Below are positions 1-7,789 of a stretch of 64,000 nt of DNA, piece by piece. The position numbers and the translations under genes were made by a program. Positions within the stretch are counted from its first letter, which is position 1. Every line of letters starts with the position of its first letter. The notes under the pieces were generated by a model that did no database searches, was not told where the DNA came from, and saw only the letters and a list, made by a program, of their open reading frames with translations. This stretch comes from JACVRW01 sp963751105 (GTDB taxonomy: Bacteria > Actinomycetota > Thermoleophilia > Solirubrobacterales > Thermoleophilaceae). The stretch is taken from NCBI GenBank assembly GCA_963751105.1, contig CAVVTG010000001.1, positions 434,001-498,000 of the forward strand, given 5' to 3'.

Positions 1-1011
1 GATCACCGCCTGGCCGCTCCCCCGCAACAGCTCCGCGAGCAACTCGCGGCGCTCGGCGTCGAGCTCGGACATGACGTCGTCCAGGAGCATGAGGGGCGGG
101 TGGGCCCGCCGCTCGGCCAACAGGGCCCGCTCGGCGAACAGGAGCGCCAGCAATGCGGCCCGCTGCTGACCCTGCGAGCCGTAGGCGCGCAGGGTCAATC
201 CATCCAGCAGGAGCTGGAGCTCGTCGCGATGCGGGCCGTGCGCGGTGAAGCCGCGGTCGAGGTCGGCCTGGCGGCGCTCGGCGAGCTCGGCGGCCAGCGC
301 CGAGGCGTCCGCGGCTGGGGACCGTGGCCGGTAGCGGAGCTCCGCCTCGCCCGGCAGCCCCAGGCTCGCGGCAAGCCGCGCGAACGGCTCACGCAGGCCG
401 TCCACCGCCTCGCGGCGATCCTCCATCAGCCGAATCCCCTGAGCGGAGACCTCGGCGTCCCAGGCGTCGAGTGCCGCGGGCCCGGACACGCCGGCGCGGA
501 CCCGGGCCAGCAGGGCGTTGCGCTGGGCCAGCGCCCTCGAGTACGCGCTCCGCGTGGCAGCGCGGGCCGGCCAGAGCGCCGCCACCACCTGATCGAGATG
601 GGCCCGGCGGCCGGCGGGAGGGCCCTTGACGAGCTCCAGGCGCTCCGGGAGGAACACGCTGACCAGCGGCCGAGCGGTGGCCGAGGCCAGGCTGTCCACC
701 GCATTGCCGTCGACGGTGAGGTGTTTGGCCTCGCCCGGCTCGAAGCCGACCTCGATGCGATGCGACGACTCCTCGTCGCGCGTGTCGAGCACCACCCTCG
801 CCACGCCCGCCCCGCGGCTGACCAGCTCGCGCTCGTTCGAGGTTCGCGGGGAGCGGCCCGTGCTGCCGAAGAAGAGCGCCTCGAGCAGATTGGTCTTGCC
901 CGCGCCGTTCGGCCCTGCAACCACCGTGAGGCCGTCGCTCAGATCGAGCGCGGCGTGCCGGTAGTTGCGGAAGTCGCGCAGCTCGACCCGGGTGACCACC
1001 AGGGCCGGCAT
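1..1011 (-). CDS. recF: DNA replication and repair protein RecF (3' part outside window)
   Basis: RecF is an SMC-like ATPase that loads RecA with RecO and RecR at gapped DNA. The reading frame opens with an ATG at 1011, four bases after the dnaN stop, and is still open at the window edge, giving 337 residues of a protein usually about 360 to 380 long. Early residues contain the Walker A sequence GPNGAGKTN (about residues 33-41) after an N-terminus reading VTRVELRDFRNY, typical of RecF. Close to the left edge the Walker B and D-loop sequence LLDDVMSELD is visible. The gene follows dnaN in the classic dnaA-dnaN-recF order. Only the last few residues are missing, because of the window boundary, not because of truncation. 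Confidence 0.95.
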   Translation of the reverse strand, partial: MPALVVTRVELRDFRNYRHAALDLSDGLTVVAGPNGAGKTNLLEALFFGSTGRSPRTSNERELVSRGAGVARVVLDTRDEESSHRIEVGFEPGEAKHLTVDGNAVDSLASATARPLVSVFLPERLELVKGPPAGRRAHLDQVVAALWPARAATRSAYSRALAQRNALLARVRAGVSGPAALDAWDAEVSAQGIRLMEDRREAVDGLREPFARLAASLGLPGEAELRYRPRSPAADASALAAELAERRQADLDRGFTAHGPHRDELQLLLDGLTLRAYGSQGQQRAALLALLFAERALLAERRAHPPLMLLDDVMSELDAERRELLAELLRGSGQAVI

Positions 1012-1015
1012 CCGC

Positions 1016-2128
1016 TCACACGTTCAGGCGAATGGGCATGACGAGGTAGCGGAAGCCGGCGTCATCGCCACTCGACTCGATCAACCCGGGCCGCAGCGGG
1101 CTGATCAGCTTCAGGATGAGCTCCTCCGACTCGGCGCTGTCCAGTCCGTCACGGAAGAACTCAGGGTTGAAGCCGATCTCGAGCTCCTCGCCCTGGAAGG
1201 GCACCGGGAGCGACTCGCTGGCCTCGCCGACATCCGGCGTCTGCGCCGAGACATCCAGCGCGCCCTCCGAGAAGCGCAGGCGGAGCGGCGCGTTCTTCTG
1301 AGCCAGCAGGCCGACACGGCGCACGACGTCGAGGATCTCATCGCGGGCCACGCGCAACTCGTGCTCGTAGCTCTCAGGAAGCAGCTGCTGGTAGTTCGGG
1401 AAGCGCCCCTCTACGAGCCGCGACGACAACACCACGTCCTCCACGGTGAAGATCACCTGGTTCTCGAGCGCCGCCACGCCGATGGTCTCGGCGTCGCCGG
1501 CACTGGCAATCCGGCTGAGCTCCTGGAGCGTCCGGGCCGGCACGTTGGCCTCGAGGTCGCTCGAGAGCGCCGTCTCGAGCGTGGTCTCCTTGACGCTCAG
1601 GCGATACGAGTCGGTCGCCACCATGCGCAGCTCGGTGCCGCTGGCGGTGACGAGGACGCCGGTGAGGTGAGGCCGCGTCTCATCGCGTGACGCGGCCCGG
1701 GCGACCCGGGCGATCGTGTCCACGAACGCCCCGGCGGGCACGGTCAGGCCTTCGTCTCCGGGTGCCTCGGGCAACTTCGGGAAGTCCTCGGTCGGGAGCG
1801 TGCGCAGGTGGAACTTGGCCGCGCCGGATACCACCTCCACGTCCTGTTGCGAGGACCGGTACTCGAGGGTCAGGTCGTCCTTCGGAAGCGAGCGAACCAC
1901 GTCGAGGAGGAGCCGGCCGGGAACGACCACCTGTCCGTCGGTGGCCTCCTGCGCTTCGAGGGCCACCCGAACGCCCATCTCCATGTCGGTGGCCTGGAGT
2001 TCCGCGCGACCCTCCTCGATCCTGAGGAGAACGCCGGCCAAGGTTTGGATGGCGCTACGCGTGGATGCAGCCCGCACCGCGACTCCGAGCCGCGCGAGGA
2101 GCGTTTCACGGGAAACGGTGAGCTTCAA
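1016..2128 (-). CDS. dnaN: DNA polymerase III beta subunit (sliding clamp)
   Basis: This is the ring-shaped processivity clamp that tethers DNA polymerase III to DNA. The 370-residue length fits the family. The N-terminus MKLTVSRETLLARL and the C-terminal VMPIRLNV, near the conserved M-P-x-R end that lines the peptide-binding cleft, are diagnostic. The start is a TTG at 2128 with an AAGG seven bases upstream. It lies 125 bases downstream of dnaA and four bases upstream of recF. Codons 5 to 9 (V-S-R-E-T) are written with a sequence that is also a near-perfect parS site, annotated separately. Confidence 0.97.
   Translation of the reverse strand: MKLTVSRETLLARLGVAVRAASTRSAIQTLAGVLLRIEEGRAELQATDMEMGVRVALEAQEATDGQVVVPGRLLLDVVRSLPKDDLTLEYRSSQQDVEVVSGAAKFHLRTLPTEDFPKLPEAPGDEGLTVPAGAFVDTIARVARAASRDETRPHLTGVLVTASGTELRMVATDSYRLSVKETTLETALSSDLEANVPARTLQELSRIASAGDAETIGVAALENQVIFTVEDVVLSSRLVEGRFPNYQQLLPESYEHELRVARDEILDVVRRVGLLAQKNAPLRLRFSEGALDVSAQTPDVGEASESLPVPFQGEELEIGFNPEFFRDGLDSAESEELILKLISPLRPGLIESSGDDAGFRYLVMPIRLNV
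2103..2116. promoter_or_regulatory. Candidate parS centromere-like site inside dnaN
   Basis: Read on the plus strand the sequence is GTTTCACGGGAAAC. The widely conserved ParB-binding core is GTTTCACGTGAAAC, so 13 of 14 positions match and the inverted symmetry is kept apart from one central base. The site lies in codons 5 to 9 of dnaN, about 4.9 kb from parAB, and origin-proximal placement is typical for parS. A scan by eye of the rest of the window for similar sites found no comparable one. Binding by ParB is inferred. Confidence 0.6.
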
Positions 2129-2253
2129 ATCACTGCCTTACCTGGATTGAGGTGATTGGGGCCTGTAGATCGGTGTACATCTCGCCCAAACCCCGGTGCG
2201 GAGCGAGATCGATCCTGTGAGCAAGCTGTTGATTCTTCCAGTTCGATCGGTCA
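2129..2253. other. dnaA-dnaN intergenic region
   Basis: These 125 bases separate the dnaA stop from the dnaN start. In many actinobacteria this gap is much longer and holds oriC with many DnaA boxes. Here no sequence close to TTATCCACA was found on either strand. Close to dnaN the leftward strand carries the AAGG ribosome binding site of dnaN. Nothing else convincing is visible. Confidence 0.4.
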
Positions 2254-3582
2254 TCACAAGGACGGGCCGAGCTTTACGCGCAGGTTGTCGACCGCGCTGC
2301 GGACAGTCGCGTCGGTCTGAATGGCCGAGCTCACCCGGTTGACGGCGTGTATCACGGTGGTGTGGCTGCGGCCACCGATTCCCCGGCCGATCTCGGGCAG
2401 GCTGTGCTCGGTCAGCTCGCGCGCCAGGTACATCGCTATCTGTCGTGCGATGGCGACGGTGGGGGTGCGGTCGCGCTCGACGAGGGCTCGAGGTTCGACG
2501 CCGAACTCGGCGGCCGCGGCGTCGAGGATCTCGGTGATCCCGCAGGCGTCGGTGCCGGTGTCGGCCCCGAGCCGGCGCAGCACGTGGCGCACGAGCTCCG
2601 GCGTGGGCGGCTCACCCGTGAGCGAGGCGTAGGCCACCACCCGGATCAGCGCGCCCTCGAGAGCCCGGACGCTGGTGTCCACCCGCGCCGCGATCTCGCC
2701 GACCACCTCGGGCGGGACCTCCACGCCGTCGAGCAGAGCGCGTTTGGCCAGAATGGCGCGACGCGCCTCCAGGCTGGGCGCCTCGAGCTCCACCACGAGG
2801 CCGGCACGGAAGCGCTCGATGAGCCGGTTCTCGAGGCCGGCGACGTCCTCCGGGCTGCAGTCGGAGGTCATGACGAGCTGGCGACCGGAGTCGAGCAGGG
2901 AGTTGAAGGTGTGGAAGAACTCCTCACGGGTCTTCTCGCGGCCGGCGAGGAACTGGACGTCGTCGATCAGCACGACGTCGGAGCTGCGGAAGCTCTCCTT
3001 GAAGCGGTCGGTGCGCCGAGCTCTGATCGCCTCGACGAACTCGCCGGTGAACTCCTCGATCGTGGCGTAGCGCACGCTGAGCCCCGACCCGTAGCGGAGC
3101 ACGTAGTCGCCAACCGCGTGGAGCAGGTGCGTCTTGCCTGTGCCCGGCGAGCCGTGGAGGAACAGCGGGTTGTAGGAGTGCGCCGGCAGCTCGGCCACGG
3201 CGAGCGCCGCCGCGTGGGCGAAGCGGTTCTCCGGGCTGATCACGAACTGCTCGAAGGTGTATTTGGGATTCAGGTGCCCGGCGCGCCCGGCGTCTCGCGG
3301 GGACGGACGCGCCGCCGGCGTGGCCGGCTCACGCCAATCCGAGCCGACGATCTCGACGCTGGCGTGCTCGTGGAAGCGCTCGGTCGCGGCGCGGCGCAGC
3401 AGAGGGAGGTAGCGCTCCGTCACCGAGGTCCGGATGTGATCCGGCGCCCTCACGTAGAGGGTGCGGCCATGCACGGCGGCCAGCTCGAGCGGCTCCAGCC
3501 AGAGGTGAGACTTGAAGTCCGTGGTCTCACGGCGGAGCGTCTCGCGGATGTCGTCCCAGATCAGGTCGGGCGGTGCGGGCAA
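2254..3582 (-). CDS. dnaA: Chromosomal replication initiator protein DnaA
   Basis: DnaA is the AAA+ initiator that binds DnaA boxes and melts oriC. With a TTG start at 3582 the protein has 442 residues and begins MPAPPDLIWDDIRETL, matching domain I of the family. The frame stays open further upstream, but the extension would run into rpmH and looks non-coding. Walker A (GSPGTGKT) is at about residues 144-151, Walker B (VVLIDDVQFL) at about 203-212, and the DNA-binding signature GGRSHTTVIHA at about 403-413. Domain II is a short linker around residues 85-105. A GGAGGG lies 12 bases before the TTG. The gene diverges from rpmH and heads the dnaA-dnaN-recF series. Confidence 0.95.
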   Translation of the reverse strand: MPAPPDLIWDDIRETLRRETTDFKSHLWLEPLELAAVHGRTLYVRAPDHIRTSVTERYLPLLRRAATERFHEHASVEIVGSDWREPATPAARPSPRDAGRAGHLNPKYTFEQFVISPENRFAHAAALAVAELPAHSYNPLFLHGSPGTGKTHLLHAVGDYVLRYGSGLSVRYATIEEFTGEFVEAIRARRTDRFKESFRSSDVVLIDDVQFLAGREKTREEFFHTFNSLLDSGRQLVMTSDCSPEDVAGLENRLIERFRAGLVVELEAPSLEARRAILAKRALLDGVEVPPEVVGEIAARVDTSVRALEGALIRVVAYASLTGEPPTPELVRHVLRRLGADTGTDACGITEILDAAAAEFGVEPRALVERDRTPTVAIARQIAMYLARELTEHSLPEIGRGIGGRSHTTVIHAVNRVSSAIQTDATVRSAVDNLRVKLGPSL

Positions 3583-3825
3583 GGCTTGACGCGACCCTCC
3601 TCGGGGCCTCGACGAACGGGCTTCGTGCGGGGGAGGGACGGACGGTTCGGATGACGACGCTGCCCTCGGCGAGCCGAGTGTACACCCGGTTTCAGGGCCT
3701 CGCGCCGGTCTCTCGGCGTGGCCTCGCAAAACGCGAGAAAAGCGTCCGCGGCGGCCCCGGCGGGTTGGTCTCGACAGGAAATCGACAGGTATCCGCGCGC
3801 CGATCTTGTACCCTGGCCCGACCCG
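3583..3825. promoter_or_regulatory. dnaA/rpmH divergent intergenic region, possible origin-proximal control region
   Basis: These 243 bases lie between leftward dnaA and rightward rpmH. On the minus strand a TACACT hexamer (3677-3682) could be the -10 element of dnaA. Directly after it lies the inverted repeat CTCGGC-GA-GCCGAG (3665-3678), a possible operator. On the plus strand TACCCT (3809-3814) is 11 bases before the rpmH ATG and may be its -10 element. No cluster of DnaA boxes was recognised. Replication genes diverge here, so the origin may lie close by, but the sequence does not prove it. Confidence 0.4.
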
Positions 3826-3960
3826 ATGAAGCGCACCTATCAGCCGAAGAAGCGCAAGCGAGCCCGCACCCACGGGTTCCGAGAGCGCATGTCCACGCGC
3901 GCGGGGCGCAGGTTGCTGAAGCGCCGCCGGGACAAGGGCCGCAAGCGGCTCACTCCCTAG
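3826..3960 (+). CDS. rpmH: 50S ribosomal protein L34
   Basis: This is a 44-residue, extremely basic ribosomal protein. The sequence starts MKRTYQPKKRKRARTHGF and continues with the canonical RERMSTRAGRRLLKRRRDKGRKRL-type body of bacterial L34. The ATG at 3826 gives exactly the usual length; upstream in-frame starts would add a non-conserved tail. It is the first gene of the conserved rightward rpmH-rnpA-yidD-yidC-khpB-rsmG series and is followed by rnpA after six bases. Confidence 0.98.
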   Translation: MKRTYQPKKRKRARTHGFRERMSTRAGRRLLKRRRDKGRKRLTP

Positions 3961-3966
3961 CCGGCC

Positions 3967-4353
3967 ATGGCCGACGGTGCGCGCCGAAAGCGCCGCAGGC
4001 TGTCGCGCAGCGGCGAGTTCGAGCGCGTTTACCGGGAGGGACGCTCGCACGCAAGCCGCTACCTGGTGGTCTACGCCTTCCCACGGCAGGCGGCCGACGA
4101 CGACGACCCGAGGCTGGGGATCTCAGTGGGCCGGAAGCTCGGCGGTGCGGTCGAGCGCAATCGGATCAAGCGTCTGCTGCGCGAGGCGTTCTGGGCGGCG
4201 GCCGGTGATCTGAGGCCGGGCCACGACTTCGTGATCGTCGCCCGCGCGCCCGCGGGTGAGCTCGCGCGCTCGGGTGGCGAGACGGCCATCGAACAGGAGC
4301 TGAGGTCCGTTCTCAAGGAGGCGGGGCTGGCCGGCTCCGAGCCCGCGTCGTGA
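3967..4353 (+). CDS. rnpA: Ribonuclease P protein component
   Basis: This is the protein subunit of RNase P, which helps the catalytic RNA remove 5' leaders from precursor tRNAs. The 128-residue product carries the family signature VGRKLGGAVERNRIKRLLRE at about residues 55-74, the RNR-type RNA-binding motif. The N-terminus RLSRSGEFERVYREGR is the usual substrate-binding cleft region. It sits between rpmH and yidD, and its stop codon overlaps the yidD GTG start by four bases, so the two are probably translationally coupled. Confidence 0.96.
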   Translation: MADGARRKRRRLSRSGEFERVYREGRSHASRYLVVYAFPRQAADDDDPRLGISVGRKLGGAVERNRIKRLLREAFWAAAGDLRPGHDFVIVARAPAGELARSGGETAIEQELRSVLKEAGLAGSEPAS

Positions 4354-4613
4354 GTGCCGCGGGTGGGGCGGCGCGCTCGGTCGTCACAGCCCCGGTGCGC
4401 TTCTATCAGCGCGTGATCTCTCCCGGAATTCCGTCCCGCTGCAAGTACTATCCCTCGTGCTCCGAGTACGCCGTGCAGGCCGTTCGCAGCTACGGTGTGT
4501 TCCGGGGAGTCGTACTCGCTGCCTGGCGGTTGCTGCGCTGCAACCCCTGGAGTCACGGAGGGGTCGACTTCGTGGAGAACCAGAAGCTGTTTCCCCCACG
4601 CTCCCACGCCTAG
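4350..4613 (+). CDS. yidD: Membrane protein insertion efficiency factor YidD
   Basis: YidD is a small membrane-associated protein that assists YidC-dependent insertion. The 87-residue product has the characteristic block RFYQRVISPGIPSRCKYYP followed by SCSEYAVQAVRSYG and, near the end, LLRCNPWSHGGVD, with the family cysteines. The GTG start at 4350 overlaps the rnpA stop. It is followed by yidC after three bases, which is the standard arrangement. Confidence 0.96.
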   Translation: MSAAGGAARSVVTAPVRFYQRVISPGIPSRCKYYPSCSEYAVQAVRSYGVFRGVVLAAWRLLRCNPWSHGGVDFVENQKLFPPRSHA

Positions 4614-4616
4614 CCC

Positions 4617-5543
4617 ATGTTCATAGCCAACGTCCTTCAGCCGCTCATCGACGCCTGCGAATGGGTGCTCGAGTTCTGGCACGGCGTGATCGGCGACGGG
4701 GCGAACTCCTGGGGCTGGTCGATCATCCTGCTGACGTTCACCGTCCGCATTTTCATCCTGCCGCTGACGTTCAAGGGCGTGAAGTCGATGCAGCGGCTGC
4801 AGACGCTCCAGCCCGAGATCAAGAGGATCCAGGAGCGCTACAAGGACGACAAGCAGCGCCAGCAGCAGGAGGTCATGGCCTTCTACCAGTCGGAGAAGGT
4901 CAACCCGCTGGGCTCGTGCCTGCCGCTCTTGCTGCAGATCCCGTTCTTCATCTCGCTCTTCTACCTGCTGCGCTCGGACTCGTTCAAGGCCGACATCGCG
5001 GCCAACCCAGGCTTCTTCCCGATCGACGACCTTGCGGCGAAGGTCGACGATCCGGTGCTGCTGGGCGTGCTCATCGTGCTCTACGTGGGGACCCAGCTCG
5101 CGGCCAGCCTCGTCACGGCCATCAGCGCCGACCCGATGCAGCGCCGCATCATGCTGGCGCTGCCGTTCGTCTTCGTCATCTTCATCATCAACTTCGAGGC
5201 GGGGCTGATCCTCTACTGGATCACCACCAACGTCTGGACCATCGGGCAGCAGCTGCTGGTGAAGAAGCTCTATCCCAAGCCGGTCCTGGACGCCGAGGCG
5301 GCGGAGGAGAAGGCCAAGGACAAGCCAGCACGCGGCAAGCCGGCGCCCACGGTGGCGGCCGTGGCGGCGGAGACCGAGGTCAAGGACGGCGAGAGCGACG
5401 GCAAGAAGGACGGCAAGAAGGACGGCCGCAAGGCCAAGGCCGAGAAGGTCGCGGCGGGCGCCGGCGGAGGCAACGGCGGCCCGGCCAAGACGCCGCCGCC
5501 GTCCCCGCGCAAGAAGAAGAAGCGCTCCGGGCGCCGGCGCTAG
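4617..5543 (+). CDS. yidC: Membrane protein insertase YidC
   Basis: YidC (Oxa1 family) inserts and folds inner-membrane proteins alone or with SecYEG. The 308-residue protein is the short form without the large periplasmic domain of proteobacteria. A first membrane segment (about residues 32-55, WSIILLTFTVRIFILPLTF) is followed by the coiled cytoplasmic hairpin with LQPEIKRIQERYKDDKQRQQQEV, then the PLGSCLPLLLQIPFFISLF segment and two further membrane segments. The C-terminal 75 residues are a lysine-rich, low-complexity tail with DGKKDGKKDGRK repeats, which may contact the ribosome. Confidence 0.96.
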   Translation: MFIANVLQPLIDACEWVLEFWHGVIGDGANSWGWSIILLTFTVRIFILPLTFKGVKSMQRLQTLQPEIKRIQERYKDDKQRQQQEVMAFYQSEKVNPLGSCLPLLLQIPFFISLFYLLRSDSFKADIAANPGFFPIDDLAAKVDDPVLLGVLIVLYVGTQLAASLVTAISADPMQRRIMLALPFVFVIFIINFEAGLILYWITTNVWTIGQQLLVKKLYPKPVLDAEAAEEKAKDKPARGKPAPTVAAVAAETEVKDGESDGKKDGKKDGRKAKAEKVAAGAGGGNGGPAKTPPPSPRKKKKRSGRRR

Positions 5544-5547
5544 CGCT

Positions 5548-6234
5548 ATGTCCGTAGGCGAGGAACCGCGCCCCGAGGAGTTGGTCGCCGAAGCCGAGGG
5601 CGAGAGCCTGGGCGAGGCCAAGTGGGCGGCGGTCAAGGCCCTCGAGCCGCGCTTCCCCGGGATCGAGGCCGAGTCCGTGCGGTTCGAAGTGACCGAGGAG
5701 CCCGAGGCCGGCAGGCCTGCGCGGGTGCGGGCCGAGGTCGACCTCGAGAGCTGGCGCGAGGCGGCAGGCCGCATACCCGAGGAACCCGTGGAGCGGGTGC
5801 GGGCGATGGTGTCCCGCGTGGTCAACGCGCTCGGGCTGAGGGCGACGGTAGACATCAGCGAGAGCGACGATGAGATCCGCGCCACGGTCAACGGCGACGA
5901 CCTCGGACTGCTGATCGGCAAGCACGGCTCCACCATCGACGCCCTCCAGCACCTCGCTTTCCGGGCCGCCTTCAGCGGGGCCGGGGAGCGCAAGCAGGTG
6001 ACCGTCGACGCCGCCGGCTACCGCGAGCGCCGCGAGGCGGCGCTCCATCGCATGGCGGACCGGGCCTCGGCCGAGGCGCTGCAGTACCACCGCCCGGTCG
6101 AGCTGGAGCCCATGCGGGCCATGGAGCGCAGGATCGTGCACACCTACCTGGGCGAGCGCGACGACGTCGAGACCCACAGCGAGGGCGACGAGCCCGACCG
6201 GCGGCTGGTGGTCTCGCCGAGCCGCCCGCTCTGA
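5548..6234 (+). CDS. khpB: KH-R3H RNA-binding protein KhpB/Jag
   Basis: KhpB (Jag, EloR) is an RNA-binding protein linked to cell elongation. The 228-residue protein has a Jag N-terminal domain (about residues 11-65, with GESLGEAKWAAVKAL), a KH domain with GLLIGKHGSTIDALQHL at about 120-136, and a C-terminal R3H domain with ERRIVHTYLGERDDVETHSE. It follows yidC by four bases, as in many Gram-positive bacteria. Confidence 0.93.
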   Translation: MSVGEEPRPEELVAEAEGESLGEAKWAAVKALEPRFPGIEAESVRFEVTEEPEAGRPARVRAEVDLESWREAAGRIPEEPVERVRAMVSRVVNALGLRATVDISESDDEIRATVNGDDLGLLIGKHGSTIDALQHLAFRAAFSGAGERKQVTVDAAGYRERREAALHRMADRASAEALQYHRPVELEPMRAMERRIVHTYLGERDDVETHSEGDEPDRRLVVSPSRPL

Positions 6235-6278
6235 GCGGGTCGGCTGAGACGCCGGCTGCGCTGAGCGCCCGCTACGGG

Positions 6279-6953
6279 TTGCCCGAGGCCGCGGAGGCGC
6301 AGCTCGGCCGCCTGCTGGATGCCTTGGCCGCTGAGCCGGATCCGCACACCACCGCCGGTGCGCCCGACGAGGCGCTGGTGGTGCACGTGGCCGATTCGCT
6401 GAGTGGGCTGGAGGTCCCGGAGCTCCGGACGGCGCGGCGGGTGGCCGACCTCGGATCCGGTCCGGGCTTTCCCGGCCTCGTGCTGGCGGTGGCCAACCCT
6501 CGCGCGCGGGTGGACCTGATCGAGTCGACGGGGCGCAAGACCGCCGTGGCCGCGCGGCTCCTCCAGGCGGCACAGATCACGAACGCCCGGGCGATCACGG
6601 CGCGGGCGGAGGAGTGGGGGGCGATGGTGCCGGCCCTCGGTGGCGGGGCGGGGGTCTACGACGCCGTGACGGCACGGGCGGTGGGGGCGCTCTCCGTGTT
6701 GGTGGAGTACGCGGCGCCTTTGCTCAGGATCGGCGGCGTGCTGGTGGCCTGGAAGGGGGCCCGAGACGCGGCGGAGGAAGCCGCCGGCGCCGCGGCCGCC
6801 GAGCGTTTACGGATGGCGGTGAAGGGGGTGGAGCGGGTGGTGCCCTTCGACGGCGCCCGTGATCGGCATCTGCACGTGTTCGAGAAGGTGGGGGCCACGC
6901 CCGACGGCTTCCCGCGGCGGCCCGGGATGGCCAAGAAGCGGCCGCTGTCCTGA
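6279..6953 (+). CDS. rsmG: 16S rRNA (guanine-N7)-methyltransferase RsmG
   Basis: RsmG methylates the N7 position of G527 of 16S rRNA using S-adenosylmethionine. The 224-residue product has the SAM-binding loop VADLGSGPGFPG (about residues 55-66), the preceding HVADSL motif, and AVTARAVGALSVLVEYAAPL near the substrate site. A TTG at 6279 is the first common start codon after the khpB stop; no ATG or GTG exists upstream in frame. A CTG at 6261 could add six residues, so the exact start is uncertain. The usual N-terminal W-N-x-x-N-L-T motif is not evident. Confidence 0.88.
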   Translation: MPEAAEAQLGRLLDALAAEPDPHTTAGAPDEALVVHVADSLSGLEVPELRTARRVADLGSGPGFPGLVLAVANPRARVDLIESTGRKTAVAARLLQAAQITNARAITARAEEWGAMVPALGGGAGVYDAVTARAVGALSVLVEYAAPLLRIGGVLVAWKGARDAAEEAAGAAAAERLRMAVKGVERVVPFDGARDRHLHVFEKVGATPDGFPRRPGMAKKRPLS

Positions 6954-7030
6954 AGGGTTCAGAGCCGAACCGTCGAACCCCGGCTGCAGGGCCTCATTCC
7001 GACCGGTCCTCCACGTAGCTTCAACCTCCG

Positions 7031-7789
7031 ATGGGCAGCGTGCTCGCCATTGCCAACCAGAAGGGCGGGGTGGGCAAGACCACCACCGCCGTCAACCTGG
7101 GCGCCAGCATCGCCGACGGCGGCTACCCCACGCTGCTCGTGGACCTGGATCCGCAGTGCAACGCCACCGTCGCGCTCGGTCTGCCGAAGGACGGCGCCCC
7201 CAACGTGTACGACTGCCTCTCCGGCGACCTCAGCCTCGGCGCCGCGGCTCTCCCCAGCGCCGTGGAGCGCCTCGACGTGGTTCCGTCCACACCCGAACTG
7301 GCGGGCGCGAACGTCGAGCTCCCCCGCATCGCCGGGTCGGAGACCATCCTTCGCGACCGGGTCGGCAACGTGCGCGAGCGCTATCTGTTCACCCTGTTCG
7401 ACTGCCCGCCGTCGCTCGGACCGCTCACCGTCAACGCCCTGGTGGCCGCCGACAAGGTCATCGTGCCGGTCCAGACCGAGTACTTCGCGCTCGAGGGGCT
7501 GGCGCAGCTGCTGGACACCCTGTCGCTCATCCGCCGGGAGCTGAACCCGCGCCTGACCGTGGCCGGCATGATCCTGACCATGCACGACGGGCGCACGCGG
7601 CTGGCGCGTGACGTCGAGCGCGAGGTGCGTGAGCACTTCCCCGAGCTCGTATTCGACACGGTGGTCCCGCGCAACGTGCGTCTCGGGGAGGCACCGAGCT
7701 TCGGGCTGCCCGTGCTCCAGCACGCTCCTCGCAGCGCCGGCTCCGCCGCCTATCTGAAGCTGGCCAAGGAGGTGGCCGCCCGTGGCTGA
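7031..7789 (+). CDS. parA: Chromosome partitioning ATPase ParA (Soj)
   Basis: ParA is the deviant Walker ATPase that positions ParB-parS complexes on the nucleoid. The 252-residue protein has the signature IANQKGGVGKTTTAVNLG (P-loop residues 11-18), the A' motif LLVDLDPQ (about 35-42) and FDCPPSLGPLTVNAL. It lacks an N-terminal DNA-binding extension, so it is a chromosomal Soj type. A TAGCTT lies nine bases before the ATG, compatible with a leaderless promoter. The end overlaps the parB start by eight bases. Confidence 0.95.
   Translation: MGSVLAIANQKGGVGKTTTAVNLGASIADGGYPTLLVDLDPQCNATVALGLPKDGAPNVYDCLSGDLSLGAAALPSAVERLDVVPSTPELAGANVELPRIAGSETILRDRVGNVRERYLFTLFDCPPSLGPLTVNALVAADKVIVPVQTEYFALEGLAQLLDTLSLIRRELNPRLTVAGMILTMHDGRTRLARDVEREVREHFPELVFDTVVPRNVRLGEAPSFGLPVLQHAPRSAGSAAYLKLAKEVAARG

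Noticed and set aside
2347..3654. 435-codon rightward frame antisense to dnaA
   Set aside because: It is the complement of a certain dnaA gene and shows only the H, R, G, V bias of antisense GC-rich DNA.
3583..4050. N-terminal extension of dnaA to a 598-residue protein
   Set aside because: It would overlap rpmH and rnpA and lacks any DnaA similarity. The TTG at 3582 gives a normal domain I.
4071..5993. 640-codon open frame opposite rnpA, yidD, yidC and khpB
   Set aside because: It is antisense to four well-supported conserved genes, has low-complexity R/L/V composition typical of GC-rich shadow frames and matches no family.
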